This document shows, one piece after another, positions 18,701 to 27,113 of a stretch of DNA of 64,000 bases; the first letter of the stretch is position 1; the number at the start of each line of letters is the position of its first letter. The stretch is from Opitutales bacterium. Its GTDB lineage: Bacteria; Verrucomicrobiota; Verrucomicrobiia; Opitutales; UBA953. The stretch covers positions 84,914 through 148,913 of the forward strand of contig JAFSAO010000010.1 in assembly GCA_017440935.1 (NCBI GenBank), given 5' to 3'. The position numbers and the translations under genes are program-made. The notes below the pieces were generated by a model. That model searched no databases. It was not told the origin of the DNA and saw nothing but the letters and a program-made list of their open reading frames with translations.

Positions 18701-18985
18701 CGCTCCGGCTTGATTCTGATGAACCGTTATCGCGATTTGCGTAATGAAGGAATGGATACGGAAAACGCAATTCGCATCGGCTCGCTCGAACGCGTCGTGC
18801 CGATTATTATGACTTCTTTGACGACGGAACTGGGCTTGCTGCCGTTGATTTTCGCGATAGACCAACCCGGCGGCGAACTGCTCGGCCCGCTTGCGCTCGT
18901 CCAATTCGGCGGGCTCATCTCCGCAACCGTGCTTTCCCTCCTCGTCGTTCCCGCCGCCTCCAAACTCCTGGGCAAGCGAGATTAA
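15800..18985 (+). CDS. HME-RND heavy-metal efflux pump (CusA/CzcA family)
   Basis: The 1061-residue inner-membrane pump has the RND layout: TM1 near residues 10-30, a large periplasmic loop, a TM2-6 block (about 345-510), a second periplasmic loop and a C-terminal TM block (about 880-1055). NTPVDVFPEL, the segment following TM1, is typical of HME-RND proteins. The TM4 segment GDVVDNAIIFVE keeps the proton-relay Asp...Asp...Glu pattern in a variant form, between the Zn/Co and Cu/Ag subclasses. The start is the ATG pair after the repeat block. With the upstream adaptor and channel it forms a complete tripartite exporter. Confidence 0.93.
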   Translation: MMDSLIAFCLRKRITVLLLTLLLVAASLFVLKNTPVDVFPELRVPRVTIQTEAGGLTAEEVERYITIPVESAMNGTAGVKEVRSSSGGGLSFVWVDFDWDTDIYLARQIVTERLASVRSSLPENVDVELAPIVSVTGEIMLIALTPDASFEKLSAEEKNQRLLDMRQLAEYRLRNRLLAIPGVGQVTVLGGRLPEYQIIYDPARLRQANVSIDDLKAAVAAAGSAEPAGYLEDVAGLELPLQQDSRVETLEQIRRSLVPAHASGTVKIEDLAEVKIDGAPRRGNAGFMGTDAIVLSVQKVPGANTQKLTQAVDRAVKEFSASQLPAGMELHVDAYRQSDFIELSLANGAETLLTAGIVVMLVIFLTLLNVRTALITLAAMPLSILFAFLFFPMFDLAINIMTLGGLAVAVGDVVDNAIIFVEIAWRKLSENAALPPDKRRSKFDVLMGAKNEILGSIGYSSVIILLVFTPVLFLSGLEGQFFRPLGISFMLAFAMSLVVAVTVVPVLCSLAFREKKSAQAVPAANETSPAAQESFSVRQIRRFYMPILNFCLRRAKSVVAGTLVLTAGALWLASTFGASFLPPFNEDCYTVFVNAVPGTSLDETERIARQCAKKVEKIDGVISVAQRTGRAENDEHAEPVSASEILVRVDLKKDQRELRAKIQDAIEGIPGTSTMIGYPLAHRISAALSGSNSEMAINIYGSELPQLRKAALKAKEILEKLPAVADARANREVMVDTIRIRYNQEILGVYGLTIAEAAEQVSTAMNGAKLGEVIKNQDRWNIVMRLAPELRMSVDDVRNLELIGTNGRAVRLGEAADVSREEITNLILRDNTLRKAMISCNPAPDSNLGDLVKACREKLDPAMHELGCTVEYAGTIQARESAAQRLYLLGAAILIAIIFLLTAALGSLRCALVTLVNIPLCIIGGIAAVFIATPGTLASVFGGGHYVAPILSVASIVGFVTVIGFGVRSGLILMNRYRDLRNEGMDTENAIRIGSLERVVPIIMTSLTTELGLLPLIFAIDQPGGELLGPLALVQFGGLISATVLSLLVVPAASKLLGKRD

Positions 18986-19082
18986 AGAGAGTGAATAATG
19001 AATAACGAACAGCACAGGGCGAAGACTGACTCCTTGTCGCTTCGCTCTTGAGCAAGAAACTATTCATCATTAATTATTCGCT
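18986..19082. repeat. Inverted heptamer arms (TGAATAA type)
   Basis: Left units GTGAATA, ATGAATA, ACGAACA; right, inverted, CTATTCA, TCATTAA, TTATTCG. The spacer holds a GCGAAG...CTTCGC hairpin. Confidence 0.6.
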
Positions 19083-19117
19083 AAAAAAGCGTCCCCGCAT
19101 GCGGGAACGCTTTTTTT
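19083..19117. terminator. Bidirectional terminator between the RND pump gene and recD
   Basis: AAAAAAGCGTCCCCGC pairs, with one mismatch, with GCGGGAACGCTTTTTT across two bases. It abuts the recD stop codon, and the RND gene ends 98 bases away on the other strand. Confidence 0.75.
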
Positions 19118-20879
19118 ACGCATGCGCGAAAAGAAGTTCGCGAAGCGGATTTTCCCGGGAAACGGCTCCGAGCAACGTTTCCCTGTTAAATAAAAGCCGG
19201 AGGCGAGAATTTTCGCCGGATTCCCGAAAACGCGTAAGCGCCGTGTATAACAGTTGCCTCGAGAAAAATTCCGCATGCGCGCCCTCCGGCGGGAACACGA
19301 TGCAGAGGCGCGAAAACTCGGATCCCTGAGCCTTGTGAATACTCATCGCGTAGGCGGTTTCGTGTTCAGGCAAAAGCGCGGCGGGAACACGCCGAACCGT
19401 TCCGTCGTCTCCGCGAAAATGGGCGATAAGCGTTCCCGCGCCATCGCGCAAAATAATTCCGACATCGCCGTTAAAAAGGCGTTCCTGCGGCGCGTTACGC
19501 GTGACGAGAATCGGCTGCCCGTGAAAATGTTCCTGTGCCGCACTTCCCGGCGGAGCAAACAATTTCCGTGCGCGGGCGTTCAGTGCCTCGGCGCCGAATT
19601 TTCCCCGCCGCAACGGAGTCAATACGCGGGCGGAATCCAGTAACGCGAGCATTTCTTCCGGCTCGGCATCGGCGGGAACATTTTGAAGTTTTTCGGGAAA
19701 AATTTCGGAAAGAGCTTCGTCGAGTTTTTCCGGAGAAATCTCTCCGGAGTCAAAACGAAAAACAGCGCGTTCCCGCGCGGAAAAATTCGGCTTGTCCAAC
19801 ACAGAAGCAACGGCAGAGACATCGCCGCAAACGACCGCGCGAGCCATGCGCCCGAGCACACCGCCAGCATCGAAACGACGGCTCTCCGTGAGCTCGACCC
19901 GCGCACACGCGAGTTTTTCCTCCGAGCATATTGCCCCGAAAACGCGTCCGGCGCCGACCGAATCGAGCTGGTTTTTGTCGCCGAGCAAAACGAGTCGCGT
20001 TCCCGCACGAAGCGAGGATAAAAGGCGAAACATCAGCGCCTGATCAATCATGGAGGATTCGTCCGCAATGACATAATCGGCGGCAATTGCAGAAATACCC
20101 GGCGACGCGAGCGGCGAAGCTCTGATGCCGAGAACGCGGTGTAACGTCACGGGCTCCGGCGACTCGGCTTTTCTCAAAGCGTCCTGCGGGAACGCGGCAA
20201 GGACCTGTCCGGAGCGGCAAATTTCGCGCACTTGCGACTGCACGGATTCCTTCATGCGGGCGGCGGCTTTCCCCGTCGGCGCGGCGAGCACGACTTTCGC
20301 CTCGGGATTTTCCGCGAAAAGGCAAATCAGCGCACGAAGAAGAAGCGTCGTCTTTCCCGTTCCGGGACCGCCGGAAATAATCGTCATTGAGCGCGAAACC
20401 ACGGACCGCACAGCGGCTTTTTGCTCCGTGTTCAGCGGGAACGGCGACTCGGAAGCAATGATTTTTTCCGAAATTTCCGAAACGGGAGCAACCGTGTTCG
20501 CACGCGCGCGTTCGAGAAGAATTTCCGCCGTTCGCACTTCCTGTTTGTAATGACGGAAAAAATACAATGCCGAATTTTCCGTGTCCAAAACAAGCGGTGT
20601 GATTTTTCCCGACGAAAAAGTTTGCGGCGTTCCCGCGATAGCGTCCGTAGGAGAGGCGGTTGCGATTTTTTTCAGAAAATCAAAAGTTTCCGCATCCGTA
20701 ATTTTCAAATGCGTCCCGCGGTTTTCGGTCGTTATCGCGGCAAGAGCGGCGACGGTTTCCGCAAGTCTTTGCGCATCCGAAGCCGGAGCTCCCAAGCGTT
20801 GCGCAAGCGAAAACACTTCGCCGGACAGCCAATCGGCGGCGGTGAATTTTGCAAAATCGCGACTCGGGGCAACACTCAT
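19116..20879 (-). CDS. recD: Exodeoxyribonuclease V alpha subunit (RecD helicase)
   Basis: The 587-residue SF1 helicase has the short N-terminal domain of RecD (not the longer HhH domain of RecD2), then motif I GGPGTGKTT near residue 170, the DEE-box-like ADESSMIDQAL near 275, GDKNQLDSVGAG (motif III) and a C-terminal YAMSIHKAQGSEF motif. It is the 5'-3' motor of RecBCD, acting on double-strand ends; no recB or recC lies in this window, so they should be elsewhere. The start is an ATG; a TTG three codons earlier is possible. It is flanked by tRNA-Gln upstream on the same strand. Confidence 0.9.
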   Translation of the reverse strand: MSVAPSRDFAKFTAADWLSGEVFSLAQRLGAPASDAQRLAETVAALAAITTENRGTHLKITDAETFDFLKKIATASPTDAIAGTPQTFSSGKITPLVLDTENSALYFFRHYKQEVRTAEILLERARANTVAPVSEISEKIIASESPFPLNTEQKAAVRSVVSRSMTIISGGPGTGKTTLLLRALICLFAENPEAKVVLAAPTGKAAARMKESVQSQVREICRSGQVLAAFPQDALRKAESPEPVTLHRVLGIRASPLASPGISAIAADYVIADESSMIDQALMFRLLSSLRAGTRLVLLGDKNQLDSVGAGRVFGAICSEEKLACARVELTESRRFDAGGVLGRMARAVVCGDVSAVASVLDKPNFSARERAVFRFDSGEISPEKLDEALSEIFPEKLQNVPADAEPEEMLALLDSARVLTPLRRGKFGAEALNARARKLFAPPGSAAQEHFHGQPILVTRNAPQERLFNGDVGIILRDGAGTLIAHFRGDDGTVRRVPAALLPEHETAYAMSIHKAQGSEFSRLCIVFPPEGAHAEFFSRQLLYTALTRFRESGENSRLRLLFNRETLLGAVSRENPLRELLFAHA

Positions 20880-20897
20880 TTTCAACAAATCAAAAAA

Positions 20898-20922
20898 AAT
20901 CCCGCGAACTTGCGGGTTTCAA
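20898..20922 (-). terminator. Terminator of tRNA-Gln
   Basis: CCCGC/GCGGG stem with a six-base loop, followed on the minus strand by eight T residues. It lies directly downstream of the tRNA and upstream of recD. Confidence 0.75.
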
Positions 20923-20932
20923 AAAAAAAAAG

Positions 20933-21006
20933 TGGTTGTCCCATCAGGACTCGAACCTGAACAAAGTGAACCAAAATCACTTGTGCTGCCATTACACCAT
21001 GGGACA
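20933..21006 (-). tRNA. tRNA-Gln (anticodon TTG)
   Basis: Acceptor arms TGTCCCA and TGGGACA pair; the CCA end is encoded. The anticodon stem AGTGA/TCACT encloses the loop TTTTGGT, giving anticodon TTG, which reads CAA. The T arm is CAGGTTCGAGTCCTG. Length without CCA is 71 bases, short because of a small D loop and variable loop. Confidence 0.95.
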
Positions 21007-21141
21007 AAGGAGTCTTCAAAAACACCGTTTTTACTCCGCGATGTCAATCTTTTATACATTGAGAATGGGAAAGCGGAAGTTCGGAGAAATTGAAGTGCGG
21101 GAGAGGTTTTCGGGGATTATCTCGGTGCAGACAACGGCGGA

Positions 21142-21185
21142 GCACTAAATTTCAATTTGACCGCGCCACGGATTTGTTCATCATT
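21142..21185 (+). promoter_or_regulatory. Promoter-like element, first of three copies
   Basis: GCACTAAATTTCAATTTG (21142-21159) matches 17 of 18 bases of elements at 28199 and 39017. Its final TTG begins a -35-like TTGACC, with a weak -10 candidate (ATCATT or TCATTA) 17-18 bases on. The ATG of the coiled-coil gene is at 21211. Confidence 0.45.
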
Positions 21186-21210
21186 AGTCGCTTCAATTTT
21201 TTTCTAATCC

Positions 21211-21954
21211 ATGAAGAAAGCATCTATCGTATTATTTGTTCTCGCCGCAGTTTTCGCGGGAACGTCCGCCTATCTTTTCCTCCAAAACGGTGACCTCCAA
21301 AAGGAAAACGCAAATTTGCAGGAAATTGATGCCCAGCGCAAAGCGAACGACGAAACCTTCGATCTCCGCGCCAAAAACAAAGTCGCCGAGGAAGAACTCG
21401 CCATCGCCCGCCAAAAAAATCGTGACCTTGAAAAGCAGCTCGCCGCAACGGAAGAACGCGCGCTGAATCAGCAAAAGGCGATCGAAGCCGCCGAAAAGAA
21501 GAGCGCCGATCAGCAAAAGGAAATCGAAGAAAAGGATGCCGCCGCGAAAATCGCGCAGGAATCTGCCGAAAAGGACAAAGCGACCATTGCCGAGCTCGAA
21601 AAGCAACTCGCCGAAGAACGTAAGCGCTCCGAAGAACTCAACGGCGAAGTCGCCACGCTCCGTAGCGCCGAAGACCGCAAAGAAATCGAAGCGAAACTCG
21701 CTGAAAAAGATCAGCAGATTTCCGAACTTTCCGCCGAACGCACGGCACTCGACGAAGAACTCGCCACCCGCAAGCTCGAAATCGCAGATTTGCAACAGCG
21801 TATCAAAGCGCAAGCCGCAACGGCAAACGATCGCACGGCAGCCGCCGATTCCCGCGTTGATGAAGTCAGCGCCGAGCTCGAAGAGGCGAAGAAGCGCATC
21901 GAAACGCTGGAAAACCAAAACCGTAACCTGCGCCGCCGACTCTCCAACTACTAA
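21211..21954 (+). CDS. Membrane-anchored coiled-coil protein of unknown function
   Basis: The 247-residue protein has one N-terminal membrane segment (about 4-25, KKASIVLFVLAAVFAGTSAYLFL). An almost uninterrupted heptad-repeat coiled coil follows, rich in Glu, Lys, Ala and Gln (about 28-245), ending NRNLRRRLSNY. The topology is probably one N-terminal anchor with the coiled coil in the periplasm. I recognise no enzymatic domain; comparable proteins link membrane and cell wall or scaffold complexes. It has its own promoter-like element and a strong terminator, so it is monocistronic. Confidence 0.8.
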   Translation: MKKASIVLFVLAAVFAGTSAYLFLQNGDLQKENANLQEIDAQRKANDETFDLRAKNKVAEEELAIARQKNRDLEKQLAATEERALNQQKAIEAAEKKSADQQKEIEEKDAAAKIAQESAEKDKATIAELEKQLAEERKRSEELNGEVATLRSAEDRKEIEAKLAEKDQQISELSAERTALDEELATRKLEIADLQQRIKAQAATANDRTAAADSRVDEVSAELEEAKKRIETLENQNRNLRRRLSNY

Positions 21955-21972
21955 GAGCCGAAAAATTTAAGC

Positions 21973-22005
21973 GAAGACTCGGAAAGCAATTTTTTCTGAG
22001 TCTTC
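21973..22005. other. Imperfect hairpin upstream of the main terminator
   Basis: GAAGACTC (21973-21980) pairs with GAGTCTTC (21998-22005) around a T-rich loop. It lies just before the strong terminator and may be part of it. Confidence 0.45.
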
Positions 22006-22007
22006 TA

Positions 22008-22050
22008 AAAACAACCGTTCCCGTGAAAATATCACGGGAACGGTTGTTTT
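22008..22050. terminator. 19-bp perfect hairpin terminator with inverted CGGGAACG pair
   Basis: AAAACAACCGTTCCCGTGA pairs perfectly with its inverse around a five-base loop, and T residues follow. It ends the coiled-coil gene. Confidence 0.9.
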
Positions 22051-22051
22051 T

Positions 22052-22307
22052 TAGCACAAAGCATAAAGCATCGGGCATTAGGCAAATACAGAAACTAAAA
22101 AAGTCTTCTCCTATTTTTGAGAAATGGAGGAGCGCGGACTCTTGCGCAGGAAAACGAAAACTCTCACAGCGCCGCAAAGACACCGGTTTTTTGCTTTTGT
22201 TCCTTTTAGTTAAAACCTTTGTGTTAAAAAAAAACGTGTTTCGGCACATTCCGTGGTTTTCAAAAACTTTGCGCACCAAGGAAGCGGTCGAAGTCCTCTT
22301 CTCCCAT
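22052..22307. repeat. Non-coding stretch: GCATAAA-type heptamers, then low-complexity sequence
   Basis: The first 35 bases are heptamers GCACAAA, GCATAAA, GCATCGG, GCATTAG. The remainder (to 22307) has fragments such as CACAGCGCCGCAAAGACACC that resemble the intergenic sequence near 25475, but no credible gene on either strand. Confidence 0.45.
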
Positions 22308-22347
22308 AAAAAACCGTTCCCGTGAGGTTTCACGGGAACGGTTTTTT
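22308..22347. terminator. 18-bp hairpin terminator downstream of glgB
   Basis: AAAAAACCGTTCCCGTGA pairs with TCACGGGAACGGTTTTTT around a four-base loop. It lies 16 bases past the glgB stop and is again an inverted octamer pair. Confidence 0.9.
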
Positions 22348-22362
22348 GTGCTGTTGCGGAGG

Positions 22363-24570
22363 TTATTTTTTCTTTTGTTGGAAAATAACGCAGGCAAGCG
22401 GCGGCAGGTTGATTTCGATGGAATAGGGACGCCCGTTCCACTCTTTCTTTTCGGCTTTGACGCCGCCGAAATTGCCCTCGCCCGTTCCGCCGTAACATTC
22501 CGCATCGGAATTGAAGACTTCCGCCCAGAAACCGTCTGCGGGAACGCCGATGCGGTAGGTGCGTTGAACCGGCGTAAAGTTGCAGGCGACAACCCAAGTC
22601 GTTTTAGCGTCCAAACTTTTGCGCAGGTAGGTAAGCACGGAATTTTCGCCGTCGTTGGCGTTAATCCATTCGAACCCGCGATAATCCTGATCGAGCGCGG
22701 CGATGGTCGGCTCGGCAACGTAGAGTTTGTTCAAGTCGCGAACGGCGCGGCGAACGCCTTCGTGGTCGATATATTTGAGCAAATGCCAATCGAGCGAGGC
22801 GTCGTATTTCCACTCGTGGGATTGTCCGAATTCTCCGCCCATGAAAAGAGTTTTCTTGCCCGGCCAAGTCCACATATAGCCGAAGAGCGCGCGCAAATTG
22901 GCGGCTTTTGCCGTCATGTCGGACTGCGGCATCTTGTTGATTAGCGAGGCTTTTCCGTGAACGACTTCGTCATGAGAAAGCGCGAGCATGAACTTTTCGG
23001 AATACTGATAGAGCATCGCGAAAGTCAGCTTGTTGTGGTTATACTTTCGGTTGATCGGGTCTTCCTTCATGTAGGCGAGCGTGTCGTGCATCCAGCCCAT
23101 TGCCCACTTGAAGTCGAAGCCGAGTCCGTAATCCTTGGTCGGGCGTGTAACGCCGGCGAATGAGGTGGATTCTTCCGCAATCGTAATCGCGCCCGGATGG
23201 TATTGGTGGACGAGATTGTTTGTCGTGCGGAGAAAATCGATGGCTTCGAGATTTTCCTTTCCGCCGAAGCGGTTCGGAATCCATTCGCCGTCCTTGCGGG
23301 AATAATCGAGGTAAAGCATTGCGGCAACAGCGTCGACGCGCAAACCGTCCACGTGAAAACGATCGAGCCACGAAAGCGCGCTCCCGATGAGGAAACCGCG
23401 GACTTCGCAACGCCCGTAGTTGAAGACGAGCGTTCCCCAGTCGGGCTGAGCGCCTTGGCGCGGGTCGGCGTGTTCGTAAAGGTGGGTTCCGTCGTAGCCG
23501 GCGAGCGCGAACGCGTCGCGCGGGAAGTGCGCGGGAACCCAGTCTATGATCACGCCGATTCCGTTTTGGTGGAGTTTGTCCACCATTGCCATGAAATCTT
23601 CCGGCGTGCCGTAGCGATGCGTCGGTGCATAAAATCCGGTAACCTGATAGCCCCATGACGGAGGGAACGGATATTCGGTCGGCGGAAGCATTTCCACGTG
23701 CGTGAAACCCATTTCCTTGCAGTAAGCGGAGAGTTGGTCGCCGAGTTCGCGGTAGTTCAGCGGGCGGTCGCCGTCCTCGGGAACGCTGCGCCACGAGCCG
23801 AGATGAACTTCGTAAACGGAAATCGGTTTTTCCTGCCAATTGGCGGCGTCGCGCGCTTTCAGCCACTTGGAGTCTTTCCACTTGTAGCCGGAAATGTCGG
23901 CGACGATGGATGCGTTGTTCGGCGGCGGCTCAAAAGAAATCGCGTAGGGGTCGATCTTGCAATACGGCGTAGGATCCTGCTGGTTGAGAATTTCGAATTT
24001 ATACTTCGTTCCCGCGCGAACGCCCGGAATGAAAATTTCCCAAATGCCGGACGCGCCGAGCATTCGCATCGGGTGATAGCGGCCGTCCCAACCATTGAAG
24101 TCGCCGACAACGGAAACGCGGCGCGCGGACGGCGCCCAAACGGCGAACGACGTGCCCTTGACCCCGCCGAGCTCGCGCACGTGCGAGCCGAGTTTCATGT
24201 AAACGCGGTGGTCGTTCCCTTGGTTAATCAGGTAAAGATCGTCTTCGGAAATTGTCGGCCAGAAAGAATACGGGTCGTAAATTTCGCGAATTTCTCCGGT
24301 GTAGCTTTCGATGGCGAGGCGGTAGGCAAAAACTTCTTTTGTGCGCGGCAACCAAAGTTCGAAAAAACCGTCCTCGGTCAGGCGCGGCATTTCCGTTCGT
24401 TTTTTGGTTTTAACGTTGACGAGTTCCACGCTCTTAGCGTCGCGCAAATACGCGCGAACAACGATGCCTGTTTTGTCCCCGATCATCGCTTGGTGCATGC
24501 CGAGAAAATCATGCGGATGGGATTGGACGACGTTCGTGAACGATTGCAGTTCGGCTTCGGAGATAATCAT
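22363..24570 (-). CDS. glgB: 1,4-alpha-glucan branching enzyme (GH13)
   Basis: GlgB makes the alpha-1,6 branches of glycogen. The 735-residue protein has an N-terminal beta-sandwich, a CBM48 module near residues 125-225 (FAVWAPSARRVSVVGDFNGWDGR) and a GH13 barrel. Conserved regions include VIIDWVPAHFP, GLRVDAVAAMLYLDY with the nucleophile Asp, ITIAEES with the acid Glu, and MLALSHDEVVHGK. An all-beta C-terminal domain follows. Both catalytic carboxylates are present. It is monocistronic in this window; no other glg genes are adjacent. Confidence 0.97.
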   Translation of the reverse strand: MIISEAELQSFTNVVQSHPHDFLGMHQAMIGDKTGIVVRAYLRDAKSVELVNVKTKKRTEMPRLTEDGFFELWLPRTKEVFAYRLAIESYTGEIREIYDPYSFWPTISEDDLYLINQGNDHRVYMKLGSHVRELGGVKGTSFAVWAPSARRVSVVGDFNGWDGRYHPMRMLGASGIWEIFIPGVRAGTKYKFEILNQQDPTPYCKIDPYAISFEPPPNNASIVADISGYKWKDSKWLKARDAANWQEKPISVYEVHLGSWRSVPEDGDRPLNYRELGDQLSAYCKEMGFTHVEMLPPTEYPFPPSWGYQVTGFYAPTHRYGTPEDFMAMVDKLHQNGIGVIIDWVPAHFPRDAFALAGYDGTHLYEHADPRQGAQPDWGTLVFNYGRCEVRGFLIGSALSWLDRFHVDGLRVDAVAAMLYLDYSRKDGEWIPNRFGGKENLEAIDFLRTTNNLVHQYHPGAITIAEESTSFAGVTRPTKDYGLGFDFKWAMGWMHDTLAYMKEDPINRKYNHNKLTFAMLYQYSEKFMLALSHDEVVHGKASLINKMPQSDMTAKAANLRALFGYMWTWPGKKTLFMGGEFGQSHEWKYDASLDWHLLKYIDHEGVRRAVRDLNKLYVAEPTIAALDQDYRGFEWINANDGENSVLTYLRKSLDAKTTWVVACNFTPVQRTYRIGVPADGFWAEVFNSDAECYGGTGEGNFGGVKAEKKEWNGRPYSIEINLPPLACVIFQQKKK

Positions 24571-24754
24571 AATTTTAGGGTATGAAATCTGAATAGAATT
24601 TAAGTTTGGTCTTTGGAAGTCGACTCACAATGGCGTGGTCAACGCTGAAATTCTGATGCCCCGTGCGTTCCCGCGCAAGCAAATAAACGGGTTTGACCGC
24701 TCCGGAAAAAATAAATTCGCGTTCCCGCGGGTGTGTAAATATTTTCCCGAAATC

Positions 24755-25405
24755 ATGAAAATTTCGCTGAAAGATTTTCGCCACATCGTGTGGGATTGGA
24801 ACGGAACTTTGCTCGATGATTTGTGGCTGTGCATGGCGTCTTTAGACCGGCTTTTGGCGCGTGTCGGCAAGCCGAATATCGATATTGCAACGTATCAGCG
24901 TATTTTCAGTTTTCCCGTAATCGACGTTTATCGCGACTTGGGTTTCGACACTTCACAAACCGCCTTTGAAGCGATGAGCCGCGAATACATGGATTACTAC
25001 GAAGCCCGCCGCCTCGAATGCACTTTGCAAAAAGGCGCACGTCGCTTCATCCACACCGTTCACGCGCAGGGCATCACGCAATCCGTGCTCTCCGCTTACC
25101 GCCACGATTATTTGACTTCGATCATCGCGGACCACGATTTGGAAAAATATTTTGTCCATCTCAGCGGAAGCGACGACATTTACGCCATCGACAAATCCTA
25201 CCGCGCGCCCGGGCATTTGAAAAAACTCGGAATCCCCGCCGAGTTTGTGCTCTATATCGGCGATACGCTTCACGATGTGGAAACGGCGCGCGCGATGGGT
25301 GTGCAGTGCGTGCTCATCGATCAGGGCGAGCGCGCACACCAATCGCGGGAACGGCTTCTCGCCTCCGGCGTTCCCGTCATTCGCGATTACGCGGAACTGC
25401 TCTAA
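24755..25405 (+). CDS. HAD-family phosphatase
   Basis: The protein has 216 residues with motif I VWDWNGTLLDD near residue 12 (a common variant of DxDGT), a helical cap, motif II SAYRHDY region near 109, Lys in the DKSYRAPGHLKK segment and motif IV YIGDTLHDVETARAMG near 170. It resembles phosphoglycolate-phosphatase-like HAD-IA enzymes with the WDxNGT variant. The start is chosen at the ATG before KISLKDFRHIVWDWNG; an upstream in-frame start adds 40 residues without homology. The substrate is unknown. Confidence 0.8.
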   Translation: MKISLKDFRHIVWDWNGTLLDDLWLCMASLDRLLARVGKPNIDIATYQRIFSFPVIDVYRDLGFDTSQTAFEAMSREYMDYYEARRLECTLQKGARRFIHTVHAQGITQSVLSAYRHDYLTSIIADHDLEKYFVHLSGSDDIYAIDKSYRAPGHLKKLGIPAEFVLYIGDTLHDVETARAMGVQCVLIDQGERAHQSRERLLASGVPVIRDYAELL

Positions 25406-25491
25406 GCCAATCGCTTCTTAAAACACGCGCTACGGAGAAAACGTTTCGCGGGAACGCAGAAAACCCTCCCTGCGCCGCAAAAACACCGTTT

Positions 25492-27111
25492 TTATTTCCG
25501 GAACTTTTTCAGCACCAAACCGAGAATTTCGTCACATTCCGGATAACGGAAAAGTTTCAGAAACACAAAATAAACGCCGACTGCCGCGGGAACGACAACG
25601 ACCAGCGCCGCAAAAATTCCTGCGTTTGTCCCGAAAAGATTTCCGCCCTCAAAAATTTTCTCAAAAACGCCCCACCACACAACCAGCGTAAACGCGCCCA
25701 TCAGCGCCGACGCAACCAGCGTTTTGAAAAAAGCTCCGCAAACGGGTTCGACGCAAAAAGCGCGTTCCCGTCGCCGTAAAATCACATAAAGCGCCACGCA
25801 CTGCACCGCCGCCGAAACCAAATTCGCCGCCGCAAGCCCGACCGCGCCGAAAAACCAACCTAACGACGGAGCAAGCACGCAGTTCAGACCGAAAGCGACG
25901 CCCGCCATTTTCGTCTGCGTTTTCGTGTCCTTGAGCGAATTGAGCGCACGCCCGACCAAACCGCTCACCGCGTAAAACGGAACCGCGAGAGCAAACACAC
26001 AAAGCACGGGAACCGTCGCCGCCGTATCCGCCGCCGTAAAGTTTCCGTGCTCGAAAAACAGCGTCACCAGCGGGAACGAAAGCACAATAATCCCGACGGT
26101 CGCGGGAACGTTAATCGCGTAAATCAGCCTCATTCCGTGCGCGAACGTGGCGCCGAGTTCCCGCGAATTTCCGTCCGCCGCGTGTTTTGCAAGCAACGGG
26201 AACACGACCGTCGTCACCGTTACGGTAAAAATCCCGACGGGAATTTCCACGATGCGGTTTGCGTAGTAGTAAACCGAAAGCGCCTGTTCCTCGAGGGCGA
26301 ACGCAAGAAACCGAGTGAAAAAAATGTTAATCTGATTGATTCCCGCGCCGACGACCGCAGGCAAAAACATTGCCTTCAAATCCGCCCAAGCCTCCGTGCG
26401 TTCGCGATTCGGGCGAAAACGCCAGCCTTCCCGCCACAGAGCAATCGCGGGAACGCCAAGTTGCAACGCACCGCCGAGCAACGCTCCGGAGCAAAGCCAA
26501 ACCACACGTTCCGTCGGCGTTTCTCCAAACCAATAACCCAGCACGCCGAGCGAAAAAATCATCGCCAAATTCAGCCAAATCGCACTCAGCGCCGTCACGG
26601 TAAATTTTCCGAGCATATTCAGCCCGGCTGTAAAAACGGCGGCGATACAAATCATCGGCATATACGGCATACAAAGCGCCGTCAGCCACGCCGCAAGCCG
26701 GTGGCGCGTAATATCGCCGTCTGCCCCGACAAATTCCGCGCCTGCGCGCAACCACGCTTCCGGAGCAAGCGCAATCGCCACGGCAACAATGCAAAAACTT
26801 ACCGTTATCAGCAACATCCACGGCGCAACGCGGCAAACAACGAGATTGAAAAAAGAAAATGCCCGCGCGTTCCCGCCGTTTTTTCTCTCCTGCGTCATCA
26901 CCGGCATGAGCGCGGAAGTCAGCGCGCCCTCGCCCAGCAATCGGCGAAAAAGATTCGGTATTTGGAATGCGATAATAAACGCCGCCGCAAAACTTCCCGT
27001 TCCGAAAAATCCGGCAATCAGCTGGTCGCGCACAAGTCCGAGCAGGCGCGAGCCCGACGTTCCCGCCGCCGTCACCAACATCGAAAGATAAGACGAAGCG
27101 CCGTTTTTCAT
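25492..27111 (-). CDS. murJ: Lipid II flippase MurJ (MviN family)
   Basis: The 539-residue inner-membrane MOP-superfamily protein has 13-14 predicted membrane segments. It begins with the typical SRLLGLVRDQLIAGFFGTG block and FQIPNLFRRLLGEGALTSALMPV, both hallmarks of MurJ. It flips lipid-linked peptidoglycan precursors to the periplasm. It starts two bases after the stop of the upstream amidase, so the two cell-wall genes are likely co-transcribed and coupled. Confidence 0.95.
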   Translation of the reverse strand: MKNGASSYLSMLVTAAGTSGSRLLGLVRDQLIAGFFGTGSFAAAFIIAFQIPNLFRRLLGEGALTSALMPVMTQERKNGGNARAFSFFNLVVCRVAPWMLLITVSFCIVAVAIALAPEAWLRAGAEFVGADGDITRHRLAAWLTALCMPYMPMICIAAVFTAGLNMLGKFTVTALSAIWLNLAMIFSLGVLGYWFGETPTERVVWLCSGALLGGALQLGVPAIALWREGWRFRPNRERTEAWADLKAMFLPAVVGAGINQINIFFTRFLAFALEEQALSVYYYANRIVEIPVGIFTVTVTTVVFPLLAKHAADGNSRELGATFAHGMRLIYAINVPATVGIIVLSFPLVTLFFEHGNFTAADTAATVPVLCVFALAVPFYAVSGLVGRALNSLKDTKTQTKMAGVAFGLNCVLAPSLGWFFGAVGLAAANLVSAAVQCVALYVILRRRERAFCVEPVCGAFFKTLVASALMGAFTLVVWWGVFEKIFEGGNLFGTNAGIFAALVVVVPAAVGVYFVFLKLFRYPECDEILGLVLKKFRK

Positions 27112-27113
27112 TA

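Noticed and set aside
19116..20879. Complete recBCD cluster
   Set aside because: Only recD is present; neighbours on both sides are unrelated.
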